DNA of 34,751 nt from an uncultured Flavonifractor sp. (GCA_947649225.1 CANSQX010000012.1:1-34751); one strand, 5' to 3'; shown: positions 15,813 through 23,500, numbered from the stretch's first letter. Notes: generated from the letters alone by a model not told the origin. Translations and numbers: made by a program.

Positions 15813-16432
15813 CAGCTGCACCCTCCGCACAGGCAGTTGGCGCACATACAGGCTGTGCAGCAGTCGCAGGCCCCCATGCCGACGCCGTTATAGCCGTAGG
15901 GGCGGTAGGCCTGTCCCCCCGCCTGCATCATGGCCAGGGCCTGCCGGTACTCCGGATTGCCCGGATCCATGCTGCACGCCATCTGATAGTGCTGCATGGC
16001 CTCGTCCAGCCAGCCCTTGCGGTAGGCGATGGAGCCGGTAAGGAAGTGCCACTCGGCGTCCTGGCCGGGCGCGGACCGGAGCAGCTGCTCCGCCCGGCTC
16101 AGGTCCCCCAGGTTGATGGCCTGGCGCACCTGGCTGTACAGAGGGCTCCCATAGGAGGAGGACTGGCTCTGTTGCCGGTAGCCGCCCTGGGTCTGATAGC
16201 TCCCTTGGGTCCGGTAGCCGCCGGAGGAGGTCCCCCCGCCCCCCGCCCGCTGGCGGGTGATGGCGTCATAGGCCTGGTTGATCTCCTTCATCTTCTCCTC
16301 AGCCAGGTCGGCCAGGGGGTTATTCTGGTAGTTGTCCGGGTGGTACTTCCGGGCCAGCTCCCGGTAGGCCCGCTTGACCTCCGCGTCGCTGGCGTCCGGC
16401 TTGACGCCCAAGATGCTGTACGGATCGCTCAT
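15812..16432 (-). CDS. J-domain protein with TPR-like region and cysteine-rich tail
   Basis: Probably a co-chaperone that stimulates a DnaK ATPase. In the 206-residue protein the N-terminal J domain (about 1-65) begins DPYSILGVKPDAS and carries HPD at 31-33. A Gly/Gln/Ser/Tyr-rich linker (about 78-110) follows, then a helical TPR-like repeat region (SRAEQLLRSAPGQDAEWHF through PGNPEYRQALAMM). The last 20 residues hold eight cysteines (CDCCTACMCANCLCGGC), suggesting metal binding, Fe-S binding or lipidation. DnaJ zinc-finger repeats are absent, so it is not classical DnaJ. TAGGAG before ATG 16432 overlaps the DUF5685 stop. Related J proteins with cysteine-rich tails occur in Clostridia beside DUF5685 genes, but the client is unknown. 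Confidence 0.88.
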   Translation of the reverse strand: MSDPYSILGVKPDASDAEVKRAYRELARKYHPDNYQNNPLADLAEEKMKEINQAYDAITRQRAGGGGTSSGGYRTQGSYQTQGGYRQQSQSSSYGSPLYSQVRQAINLGDLSRAEQLLRSAPGQDAEWHFLTGSIAYRKGWLDEAMQHYQMACSMDPGNPEYRQALAMMQAGGQAYRPYGYNGVGMGACDCCTACMCANCLCGGCS

Positions 16433-16443
16433 GTACTCGTCTC

Positions 16444-17316
16444 CTATATGGTTCGGACGCGGCCTTTCACCGCCCGCCAGCGGCCGGAGAAGACCAGCTC
16501 CTCCACCGTGGGCAGTCCGAGGTATACGATGTTCTCCACCACACCCCGCCAAGTCCCATGCTCCAGCAGGGCGCAGGCCGCGGCGGCCCGATTGCGGGAG
16601 TGGGCCAGGGTCAGACGGATTTCGTCCCGGTGGGCGGCCGGCCCATCTGGATACCGGGCCGCGATGGGGTTATAGGTCCCGGCGGCCCGATCCTCCTCCA
16701 GGTCGTCCCAGGCATCCAGCAGGTAGATCCACCGGCCGGTGTGGTAGAGCAGCTCCCCCAGCGCCCGGTCCCGGTTTGGATCCCCGCTGGGGGGCGCGGC
16801 AGCCCGCAGAAGCTGGGCAAAAGCGTCGGCCGGGCGGTCCAGCGAAGGAGTCCCAGCCCGTTCCAGCTCCCCCAGCTCCTTTAAGCGCCGGGCGGCCAGG
16901 GCGTCGAAGTCCGCCCGGGCCGCCGCCGCCCGCCGGTAGCCCGGTTTGAGCAGCAGGGAGAACAGCCGGGCCCCCTGCCGTCTCCAGAAGGGGGAATCTG
17001 TCAGGATGTCCCGCAGCCTCCACCAGCCCAGAATGGCGCCTGCGTCGGCCGCCGCGTCCAGGCCGGGGCTCTGTATACAGCAGCCCTTTCTGCGGCACCA
17101 CAGCCGGGCGGGACAGGGCCGTTGCTCCAGAACCGGGCGCTCCGGCGACGGGGTGAGCAGGACAGCCAGAAAGGTCACGTCATAGCTGAGGAGCAGCCGG
17201 GCCCAAAACCCGTGCCTGCGGCCCATGGCGCGGCACAGCCCGCAGTAGGCCCCCTCGTAGGCCGCCAGCTCCCAGACCTTCAGCTCCTCCCGCCGGGGGC
17301 GCACATAGCCAAACAC
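16444..17316 (-). CDS. DUF5685-family protein
   Basis: Function unknown. The 290-residue, largely helical protein begins MFGYVRPRREELKV and has the family's YCGLCR pair (Cys25, Cys28), LSYDVTFLAVLL, and a second cysteine group (Cys68, Cys74, Cys79, Cys80). Asp-rich helices follow: DAGAILGWWRLRDILTD (91-107) and YLLDAWDDLEEDRAAGTYNP (198-217). The last resembles the second Asp motif of class I isoprenoid synthase folds; this is an inference from pattern only. The start is GTG, three bases after the stop of the RseC-like gene, with a weak ribosome site, so coupling is likely. It is followed 11 bases later by the J-domain gene. Confidence 0.88.
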   Translation of the reverse strand: MFGYVRPRREELKVWELAAYEGAYCGLCRAMGRRHGFWARLLLSYDVTFLAVLLTPSPERPVLEQRPCPARLWCRRKGCCIQSPGLDAAADAGAILGWWRLRDILTDSPFWRRQGARLFSLLLKPGYRRAAAARADFDALAARRLKELGELERAGTPSLDRPADAFAQLLRAAAPPSGDPNRDRALGELLYHTGRWIYLLDAWDDLEEDRAAGTYNPIAARYPDGPAAHRDEIRLTLAHSRNRAAAACALLEHGTWRGVVENIVYLGLPTVEELVFSGRWRAVKGRVRTI

Positions 17317-17319
17317 GTC

Positions 17320-17748
17320 TCAGGGCGCGGCCCGCTGGATGGCCGTGATGCGGAAGGTGATGGAGCGGCGCTTCCGCTCCCGCCGGTCCGCCCACACGGC
17401 GCACAGCAGGCCCACGGCAAAGCCGCCCAGCCCCAGCGCCGCTGCTCCGCCCCCCAGCTGGAGGGCGCTCCCTGCGGCATAGCCCACAAAGAACAGGATG
17501 AAGGGTACCAGATAGACCAGGACGGCCGCCCCCAGCACCCGCTGGGAGGAGGACTCCACCGTGACTGTGTCCCCCTCCATGGCCCGGACAGGGTTTTCCG
17601 CCCGGACGGTCACGGTGGGCATCACGGTCAGCTCGGCACAGCCGCCGCCGCACTGGGAGCAGTCGTGGCCGCAGGCCGACCGGCGCTTCACCGCCACCTC
17701 CGCCCTGCCGTCCTCCAGCAGCTTGATCACTTGCGCAGTCTGTATCAT
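17320..17748 (-). CDS. SoxR-reducing/RseC-family membrane protein
   Basis: RseC-family proteins act with Rnf-type electron transfer or SoxR reduction in other bacteria; the role here is unproven. The 142-residue protein has an N-terminal beta-rich part with a cysteine cluster CGHDCSQCGGGC (Cys26, Cys30, Cys33, Cys37), a beta segment (VTVRAENPVRAMEGDTVTVE), two transmembrane helices (about 73-93 and 97-116) and a basic cytoplasmic tail. ATG 17748 has AAAGGA 11 bases upstream. It lies 30 bases after cdaR and three bases before the DUF5685 gene. Confidence 0.9.
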   Translation of the reverse strand: MIQTAQVIKLLEDGRAEVAVKRRSACGHDCSQCGGGCAELTVMPTVTVRAENPVRAMEGDTVTVESSSQRVLGAAVLVYLVPFILFFVGYAAGSALQLGGGAAALGLGGFAVGLLCAVWADRRERKRRSITFRITAIQRAAP

Positions 17749-17778
17749 AGTCGGGATGTTCCTTTCAGAGATCCAAGC

Positions 17779-19035
17779 CTACTCCCGGGTGATATTCACC
17801 GAGATGTTGTAGTCGTCGCCCACCACACCGGCCTCGCTGGTGCCGAAAAGGTTCACCTTGACGGGCACGGTCCGGGTGCCGGTGGCGATGGTGCCGTTGG
17901 GGTCGGTGATCACGGATAGGTCGGCCACAATCTGGAGCTGAGAGGGGATCACCTGGTCCACCGCCTCCTGGGTGCCCCGGATCATCACCAGGCGGGTCTG
18001 GGTCCGGGACTCGGGGACATAGCCCTCCGGGACGTTGGTGAACTGGATATTGTCCACCTCAATGGTCCGGGTGGCCAGATCGCTGATCTGCACCGTCACC
18101 GTGGCCTCGCTGACCCCGCTGACGTTGGTCAGGGACTCAGACAGGGGGATCTTGAAGGTGAGCTGATCGGTACCGAAGATCCGGTAGAGCTCCACACTCC
18201 CCAGAGAGATCTCGCTCAAACCCTCCAGGTCGTCCTCGTCCCCCGCCACCATGATGGTCTTGGGGCTGATGTCGATGTCCGCGTTGGCCCCGGTAGCGCC
18301 GCCGCCTGGGACCACCTCCACCGTCAGATCTACCTCCTTCAGCTGGACCACCGGGAGGGAGGCCAGCACGGCGCTGTGGCTGATCTCCAGCTTCTCGCCG
18401 GACACCGGCGTGCCGTCAAAGTCCATCAGGACAAAGGGGAGCTCCCCGGTGTAGGTGGAGGCCAGATCAGTCTGGGAGATGGTAATCTGGGCGTAATCCA
18501 CCTGGTTGACCAGCTCCTCCTGGCCCCGGATGGTGATGACCGACGGGGTCACCGACAGGTCTCCCAGCTGGTAGCCGTCGGCCACGCTGCCCGAGAAGAC
18601 GCCGCGCACCTCCACCTCCCGCTCCAGCCAGCGGGAGACCGTGTAGCGGATGGGGTTGGGGCTCCGGCTGCGGATGGTGACCGGGTCGTTGGACACCGAG
18701 CGGGGCAGGTTTGGCATATAGTCCGGCCGGGTCTTAATCCCGGTGTCGGTGATGGTAGCCACGTCCACCGTCACCGATACGTTCTCATTATCCAGCTGCT
18801 GGAGCACGCTGCGCTTGGCCTGAAACTGGATCGTAACGGTCTGATCCTGGCCCTCGGAGATCATCAGGCCCCGGCTCTCCAGCTCGTCCAGCCCGGTGAA
18901 GACCACGGGTACGTTATACAGGGTCTTGGTACCCTCTGCATCCAGATCCCCGGTGACATACATCCAGATGACCACCGCCAGAAGCAGAGAGAGGACCATA
19001 TACAGGGCCCGGCTATTTAAGATTTTCTTTCCCAT
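17779..19035 (-). CDS. cdaR: CdaR, YbbR-domain regulator of the diadenylate cyclase
   Basis: A membrane-anchored extracytoplasmic protein that binds and modulates CdaA. The 418-residue protein has one N-terminal transmembrane helix (about 10-27, LYMVLSLLLAVVIWMYV) and then three to four YbbR repeats of about 80-90 residues each, recognisable by the NVPVVFTGL, VRGVFSGSVADGYQL and VQFTNVPEGY-like strand pattern. The ATG lies 23 bases inside the 3' end of cdaA, the usual overlapping cdaA-cdaR pair. glmM, which commonly follows in Firmicutes, is not here; an RseC-like gene follows instead. Confidence 0.94.
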   Translation of the reverse strand: MGKKILNSRALYMVLSLLLAVVIWMYVTGDLDAEGTKTLYNVPVVFTGLDELESRGLMISEGQDQTVTIQFQAKRSVLQQLDNENVSVTVDVATITDTGIKTRPDYMPNLPRSVSNDPVTIRSRSPNPIRYTVSRWLEREVEVRGVFSGSVADGYQLGDLSVTPSVITIRGQEELVNQVDYAQITISQTDLASTYTGELPFVLMDFDGTPVSGEKLEISHSAVLASLPVVQLKEVDLTVEVVPGGGATGANADIDISPKTIMVAGDEDDLEGLSEISLGSVELYRIFGTDQLTFKIPLSESLTNVSGVSEATVTVQISDLATRTIEVDNIQFTNVPEGYVPESRTQTRLVMIRGTQEAVDQVIPSQLQIVADLSVITDPNGTIATGTRTVPVKVNLFGTSEAGVVGDDYNISVNITRE

Positions 19036-19900
19036 TGCCGTCCTTCTCCCCCTTCTTGGACTTGAATAGCGTATCCCGCCAGGAGCGTCCGGACTCGTCC
19101 TCCTGCTGGGGCGTCAGCTCGTTGCGGAGGAGGCGGTCCAGGGTCTCGGGAGCCAGATGCCGCTTGAGCATCCCGCCCACCGCCACCGAGATGGACCCGG
19201 TCTCCTCCGAGACGATGGCTACTACTGCGTCGCTGTGCTCGCTGGCCCCAATGCCGGCCCGGTGGCGCATCCCCAGATCCCGGGAGAGGTTGACGTTGCC
19301 CGACAGAGGGAGCATACAGCCCGCCCCCACGATCCGGCCATTTCGGATAATCACCGCGCCGTCGTGCAGGGGGGCCTTGTTCCAGAAGATATTCTTCAAA
19401 AGCTCGCTGTTCACCGCGCAGTCCAGGGCGGTGCCCGTCTTGATGGCGTCGTCCAGCATGTTCTGCCGCTCAAAGACCATCAGCGCCCCTGTCTTGCTCT
19501 TGGACAGGTCGGCGTAGGCCTCCACGGTCTGGAGAATGGCCTGCTCGGTCTCGTCGGTCTCCTCCTTCGCCCGGAAGACGTTCCCGAAGCTGCTGCGGCC
19601 GATCTGCTCCAGGAACCGCCGCAGCTCTGGCTGGAAGAGCACCACCAGGGCCACCACGCCCCACTCCACCACCTTGCCCAACAGATAGTTCACCGTGGTC
19701 AGGTGGGCCAGCTGGGAGATCAGAATGGCCACTGCCACCAGAAGGATTCCCTTGGCCACCCCTCCGGAGCTGGTACGCCGGAGCAGCATGATCACTTTAT
19801 AGATCACAAAGGCGATGATTAAAATGTCGATGATATCGGCCGGGCCCATGGACGTCAGATCGTCCCAAATGCCCTGAAAAAACCGCACTACTTGCTCCAT
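19013..19900 (-). CDS. cdaA: Diadenylate cyclase CdaA (c-di-AMP synthase)
   Basis: Condenses two ATP to c-di-AMP, the second messenger for potassium, osmotic and cell-wall homeostasis. The 295-residue protein has three N-terminal transmembrane helices (about 22-40, 48-64, 77-92) and a DAC domain with the catalytic DGA (180-182, PLHDGAVII) and RHR (212-214, GMRHRAGIG). The frame is open to 20089, but the promoter -10 lies at 19938-19943, so upstream ATGs would fall outside the transcript. ATG 19900 has GGGAG eight bases upstream and matches the family N terminus. First gene of the cluster. Confidence 0.97.
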   Translation of the reverse strand: MEQVVRFFQGIWDDLTSMGPADIIDILIIAFVIYKVIMLLRRTSSGGVAKGILLVAVAILISQLAHLTTVNYLLGKVVEWGVVALVVLFQPELRRFLEQIGRSSFGNVFRAKEETDETEQAILQTVEAYADLSKSKTGALMVFERQNMLDDAIKTGTALDCAVNSELLKNIFWNKAPLHDGAVIIRNGRIVGAGCMLPLSGNVNLSRDLGMRHRAGIGASEHSDAVVAIVSEETGSISVAVGGMLKRHLAPETLDRLLRNELTPQQEDESGRSWRDTLFKSKKGEKDGNGKENLK

Positions 19901-19937
19901 ACCCACTACTCCCTGCCGGTATTGCATGATCTTACCC

Positions 19938-19966
19938 ATTATACTGTAAGCCGCCCCGTTTCGCAA
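19938..19966 (-). promoter_or_regulatory. Sigma-A-like promoter of the cdaA cluster
   Basis: On the minus strand TTGCGA (19961-19966), a 17-base spacer and TATAAT (19938-19943). The predicted start near 19931 gives a leader of about 30 bases before the cdaA ATG at 19900, which also fixes that start codon. Confidence 0.82.
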
Positions 19967-20006
19967 GGATGGCAGATGAATTTTCCATGAATTTTTGCCG
20001 GGGCGG

Positions 20007-20047
20007 AAAAACAGCGGACCGGAGCCTGTAAAACCGCTCCGATCCGC
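20007..20047 (-). terminator. Intrinsic terminator after xerD
   Basis: On the minus strand a perfect 12-bp stem with one G-U pair, GCGGATCGGAGC pairing with GCTCCGGTCCGC around a 10-base loop, followed by TGTTTTT. It lies 11 bases after the xerD stop and separates spoIIM-xerD from the cdaA promoter. Confidence 0.88.
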
Positions 20048-20057
20048 CTGGATTCCC

Positions 20058-20936
20058 CTATGCGCGGGGGTGGGCTTTGTTATAGACATCCTTCAGCTTC
20101 TGGTTGACCAGCTGAACATAGATCTGGGTGGACGAGATATCGGCATGACCCAGCATCTCCTGGATGGAGCGCAGGTCCGCCCCGTTCTCCAGCAGGTGGG
20201 CAGCGAAGGAGTGGCGCAGGGTGTGGGGGGTGATGTCCGTCTGAATCCCCGCCTTCTCCTGATAATGTTTGATGATCTTCCAGAAGCCCTGGCGGCTCAT
20301 GCGCTCCCCGTTCATGTTGACGAAGAGGGCCGGCTGGTCGGGCCGGTCCACCATCCGGGGCCGCACGTGCTCGGTGTAATCCTGAAGCGCCCGCACGGCG
20401 GTGGGATACAGGGGGATCATCCGTTCATGCTCCCGGCCGGGGCAGCGGACAAAGCCCGCCGCCAGGTTCAGGTGGCCCACATCCAGACTGATGAGCTCGG
20501 AGACCCGGATGCCGGTGGCGTAGAGGAGCTCCAGCATGGCCTTGTCCCGGCAGCCCTTGCCCTCCGCAGGGTTGGGCTGCTCCAGAAAGAGCTCAACCTC
20601 TTTGCTGGTGAGGATCTGGGGGAGCTTGCGCTCCGCCCGGACCAGGGAGAGCCCGCGGGCCGGGTTGACGGCGATCCGCCCCGTCCCCATCAGGAAGGTA
20701 TAGAAGGCCTTCAGGGACGCCAGACTCCGGGTGACGGTAGCCGCAGACTTCCCCGCAGCCGTCAGATGCCTGAGATAGCGCTCCACGTCGCCCTGGGCGG
20801 CCGCCTCGGGAATCAGCCCCTCCCCCTCCAGCCAGTGCAGGTACTGCCCTGCATCCCGCAGGTAGGACGTGCGCGTGTTGTCAGAGACCTGCCGCTCCTC
20901 CGTCAGGTAGATTTCAAAGCCCTTGCTGTCGTCCAT
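20058..20936 (-). CDS. xerD: XerD-like tyrosine recombinase
   Basis: Probably resolves chromosome dimers at dif sites with XerC. The 292-residue protein has an N-terminal SAM-like DNA-binding domain (about 1-90) and a catalytic domain with Arg144 (ATGIRVSEL), His238 and Arg241 (PHTLRHSF), His264 (LGHADISST) and nucleophile Tyr273. The beta-hairpin that normally carries the catalytic lysine (consensus RCxGKGxKER) reads RCPGREHER here: Arg168 stands in place of Lys and the loop is one residue shorter. ATG 20936 fits the family length; the open frame to 21509 overlaps spoIIM in another frame. spoIIM and xerD are near neighbours in Bacillus too, which favours XerD over a phage integrase. Confidence 0.9.
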   Translation of the reverse strand: MDDSKGFEIYLTEERQVSDNTRTSYLRDAGQYLHWLEGEGLIPEAAAQGDVERYLRHLTAAGKSAATVTRSLASLKAFYTFLMGTGRIAVNPARGLSLVRAERKLPQILTSKEVELFLEQPNPAEGKGCRDKAMLELLYATGIRVSELISLDVGHLNLAAGFVRCPGREHERMIPLYPTAVRALQDYTEHVRPRMVDRPDQPALFVNMNGERMSRQGFWKIIKHYQEKAGIQTDITPHTLRHSFAAHLLENGADLRSIQEMLGHADISSTQIYVQLVNQKLKDVYNKAHPRA

Positions 20937-20980
20937 CCGTCCAACACCCTTCCACTCTCCCGCACACCCCTCCGGGCGCG

Positions 20981-21610
20981 CTATACGGCCAGCGCTCCGG
21001 CTGCAGCGGCCACCAGCGCAGGGACCGCCAAGTACTCCAAAATCACACACAGGCACAGTGCGGCCGCACACCAGCCGCAGCGCAACCAATAGGTCTTGCC
21101 GTAGATGGGGTTGCGCCGTCCGTCTCCCAAAAACCGGACGGCCAGGGCCTGGGCGGCCCCAAGACTCTGCACCCCCAGGATAAAGAACACGGGCGCCGAT
21201 ACCAGTCCCGAGACCCCGAAGAGCAGAAAGGCCAGCACGCCGCCCGTTCCCCCAAACATCCGCACAAAGGCGGCGATGGAGAAGGCCAGCACAAAGCCCC
21301 GGACTGAGAACAGCAGCGGCAGGCCCAAAATCCCCAGAGCGGTAAAGCCCAGCAGCACCGCCAGCAACGGCCAGCGCACCACGCCCCACACCAGAGGCAG
21401 CAGAGCCGGGGGCCGGGCTCCCGCCGTGCGGATCGCGTCCAAAAAGCCCTCCAGATAGTCCGTCAGGGTCTGGAGGCCCGCTCCAGCGGCCCCAGCCGCG
21501 GCCAGACAACCCACCAGGCCGCCCGCAAAAAAGAACGCCGATATCACCGCCAGGGCAGGCAGCTGCCCGCCCGGCCAGGCGTTCCAGACTCCCTCAGCGG
21601 GCCTGCGCAT
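20981..21610 (-). CDS. spoIIM: Stage II sporulation protein M-like membrane protein
   Basis: SpoIIM is part of the SpoIID-SpoIIM-SpoIIP complex that remodels septal peptidoglycan during engulfment. The 209-residue protein has about five transmembrane helices (ALAVISAFFFAGGLVGCLA, PLLAVLLGFTALGILGLPLLF, FVLAFSIAAF, GVLAFLLFGVSGLVSAPVFFILG and a final CAAALCLCVILEYLAV). The match is by hydrophobic pattern, size and position before xerD rather than by a sharp motif. GTG 21625 and ATG 21616 lie on or too close to GGAGG; ATG 21610 is eight bases from it and is chosen. It has its own promoter upstream. Confidence 0.85.
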   Translation of the reverse strand: MRRPAEGVWNAWPGGQLPALAVISAFFFAGGLVGCLAAAGAAGAGLQTLTDYLEGFLDAIRTAGARPPALLPLVWGVVRWPLLAVLLGFTALGILGLPLLFSVRGFVLAFSIAAFVRMFGGTGGVLAFLLFGVSGLVSAPVFFILGVQSLGAAQALAVRFLGDGRRNPIYGKTYWLRCGWCAAALCLCVILEYLAVPALVAAAAGALAV

Positions 21611-21683
21611 CCCCATCACCTCCACAGGCTATGGTATGCGGCGGGACCCGGAAAAAGAAGGGGACGTCCCAATCTTCCCCTCT

Positions 21684-21712
21684 ACTATACCCCTTCTCAC
21701 GCCAGTGTGCAA
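21684..21712 (-). promoter_or_regulatory. Promoter of spoIIM-xerD
   Basis: On the minus strand TTGCAC (21707-21712), a 17-base spacer and TATAGT (21684-21689). A palindrome GGGACGTCCC (21661-21670) lies just inside the predicted transcript and could be an operator or a leader hairpin. The elements look like sigma-A, not a sporulation sigma factor. Confidence 0.7.
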
Positions 21713-21922
21713 GGATTACTGGGAAATTCTTTGCTTTTTGTGCATGATGACATAGAATTATGGTAACTAGATTATGTAAACTTCGTCCTTGCGAGCTCGG
21801 AAAGATGGTGCCTACACGCGCCTGCTATACATTCTATTGCATAACAGGCGGCGCTAGACACTGTATCTTGTGTTTATCACCAGACGGTTCTTTATCCATT
21901 TGGTGATAACTGTCTGTATTTC
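21713..21922. other. AT-rich non-coding island between scfB and spoIIM
   Basis: No gene on either strand. The composition is clearly lower in GC than the flanks. Two inverted repeats are visible: TTATCACCA (21874-21882) with TGGTGATAA (21901-21909), and CGCCTG (21819-21824) with CAGGCG (21845-21850), the latter extended by TAT/ATA. Neither is followed by a U-run in the scfB direction, so no intrinsic terminator is evident after scfB. Confidence 0.6.
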
Positions 21923-23287
21923 CTACCCGGCCAGACCGGACGAGATGGCTCTAAGGGCGATAGCGCACTCCAGCCGCTTGCGCTCCAAGGCGCACCCCAC
22001 AGTGTGGGGGACTGCAATGTCGCCGTTTACCAGCAGGTTGGAGGCGCTGCATCCGCCGCTGCAATAGAACCGGGCCCAGCAGTCCCGGCAGGCGGGACGG
22101 GTGTAGATGTTGAGGGCGGCGAAGCGGCTGGAGAGAGCTTGGTCGAAGCTCCCGTCGTGGAGGCTCCCCAGCTTATAGTCCTCCTGACCCACAAACTGGT
22201 GGCAGGGGTAGATGTCCCCGTCCGGTGTGACAGCCACGTATTCGCAGCCCGCCCCGCAGCCCCGCAGGCGCTTGATTACACAGGGCCCCTGGGACAGGTC
22301 CACGTTGAAGTGGAAGAAGTTGGTCTCCGGGTGATCCCTCAGGTAGGCGGCCAGCTTCTCGTACTCAGCCTCCAGGGCGGGCAGGTCCTCCTCCCGCAGG
22401 GCGTAGGGGTCGCTCTCCTTCCCCACCACGGGCTCCACCGACACATGCTTAAAGCCCAGGGAGGCGATGTGCTTGACATCCTCGGCAAAATCTGGGTGGA
22501 GCCGGGTGAAGGTTCCCCGGAGGTAGTAGTCCTTGTCCCCCCGGCCGGCCACCAGCTTCTGGAACTTGGGAAGCACCACCTGGTAGCTCCCCTTCCCGTT
22601 CACTGTGGGGCGCAGCTCGTCGTTGACCTCCGGCCGGCCGTCCAGGGAGAGAACCGCGTTGGACATCTCCCGGTTGATATAGTCGATGTTCTCGTCGTCC
22701 AGCAGGACGCCGTTGGTGGTGATGGTAAAGCGGAAGCGTTTGCCCTTGGCGTCCTCGATGGAGCGGGCGTACTCCACGGTCTGCCGGACCGTGTCCATGG
22801 CCATGAGGGGCTCGCCGCCGAAGAAATCCACCTCGATGTTGCGCCGGTGGCCCGACTTCTCCACCACAAAGTCGATGGCCTTTCTGGCGGTCTCAGCGTC
22901 CATGGTCATACGCCGCCCTGTACCGAAATCGCCGGTGGAGGCGAAGCAGTACTGGCAGCGCAGGTTGCAGTCGTGGGACACATGGAGGCACAGGGCCTTC
23001 ACCAGGGCCTGCTGCTGCATTCCAGCCGCCTTGTCCCGGTCAATATAGTCGTCCTCCTCGAAGAGCAGGCCCTCCGACGCCAAGGCGCGGAGCTCCTGCC
23101 AGGCCTCCTCCACGTCTTCCGGGGAGTAGGGCGGCAGACCGGCGGCCAGCTCCAACGGGCAGTGTTCCGCCATGGGAGGCTCCACCCGCTCCAACAGACG
23201 GAAGGTCAGCTCGTCCAGCACGTGGACGGCGCCGCTGTTCACATCCACGGCGATCCGGACGCCGAGGGCTTGAAAGGTATGTACCAT
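21923..23287 (-). CDS. scfB: SCIFF peptide maturase, radical-SAM thioether-forming enzyme
   Basis: Installs Cys-to-Thr/Ser alpha-carbon thioether bonds in the SCIFF peptide encoded just upstream. The 454-residue protein has an N-terminal peptide-binding RRE-like region (about 1-85), the radical-SAM motif CNLRCQYC (Cys107, Cys111, Cys114), FFGGEPLMA, and a C-terminal SPASM domain with CGAGCEY, PCHQF and CRDCWARFYCSGGC, expected to bind two auxiliary 4Fe-4S clusters. The frame is open to 23314, but that start lies in the stem-loop; ATG 23287 has AGGGAG about ten bases upstream and begins MVHTFQALG as in the family. It is probably transcribed from the scfA promoter through the hairpin at 23315-23347. 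Confidence 0.96.
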   Translation of the reverse strand: MVHTFQALGVRIAVDVNSGAVHVLDELTFRLLERVEPPMAEHCPLELAAGLPPYSPEDVEEAWQELRALASEGLLFEEDDYIDRDKAAGMQQQALVKALCLHVSHDCNLRCQYCFASTGDFGTGRRMTMDAETARKAIDFVVEKSGHRRNIEVDFFGGEPLMAMDTVRQTVEYARSIEDAKGKRFRFTITTNGVLLDDENIDYINREMSNAVLSLDGRPEVNDELRPTVNGKGSYQVVLPKFQKLVAGRGDKDYYLRGTFTRLHPDFAEDVKHIASLGFKHVSVEPVVGKESDPYALREEDLPALEAEYEKLAAYLRDHPETNFFHFNVDLSQGPCVIKRLRGCGAGCEYVAVTPDGDIYPCHQFVGQEDYKLGSLHDGSFDQALSSRFAALNIYTRPACRDCWARFYCSGGCSASNLLVNGDIAVPHTVGCALERKRLECAIALRAISSGLAG

Positions 23288-23314
23288 AAACTCCGTTCTC
23301 CCTTTTCCCAGCAT

Positions 23315-23347
23315 GGAAAGCGGGCGGGAAGTTCCCGCCCGCTTTCC
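23315..23347 (-). promoter_or_regulatory. Perfect stem-loop between scfA and scfB
   Basis: A 16-bp perfect inverted repeat (23315-23330 and 23332-23347) with a single-base centre: GGAAAGCGGGCGGGAA and its complement. It begins 12 bases after the scfA stop. No U-run follows, so it is more likely an RNA-stability or partial read-through element that gives more precursor than enzyme mRNA. That function is inferred. Confidence 0.8.
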
Positions 23348-23359
23348 GGTATTTTGTGC

Positions 23360-23500
23360 TTACTTGTTCTCGCACTTCTGGTTGGCGACGGTGCAAGAGG
23401 TCTTGCAGGCAGACTGGCAGGAGGTCTGGCACTCGCCGCAGCCGCCGTGGGCGGCGCTCTGCTTCAGAGTCGCGCCGTTGAGCGTCTTCACATGCTTCAT
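23360..23500 (-). CDS. scfA: SCIFF: six-cysteine ribosomally made peptide precursor
   Basis: Precursor of a thioether-bridged (ranthipeptide) product. The 46-residue peptide begins MKHVKTLNGATLKQSAAHGG, and its C-terminal half holds exactly six cysteines within CGECQTSCQSACKTSC and NQKC, with Thr/Ser acceptors between them, the defining 'six cysteines in forty-five residues' pattern. The open frame extends to 23551, but ATG 23500 has GGGAGG nine bases upstream and matches the family leader. A strong promoter lies 66-94 bases upstream. The maturase follows after a stem-loop. No dedicated export or protease gene is beside it. The physiological role of SCIFF is still unsettled. Confidence 0.97.
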   Translation of the reverse strand: MKHVKTLNGATLKQSAAHGGCGECQTSCQSACKTSCTVANQKCENK

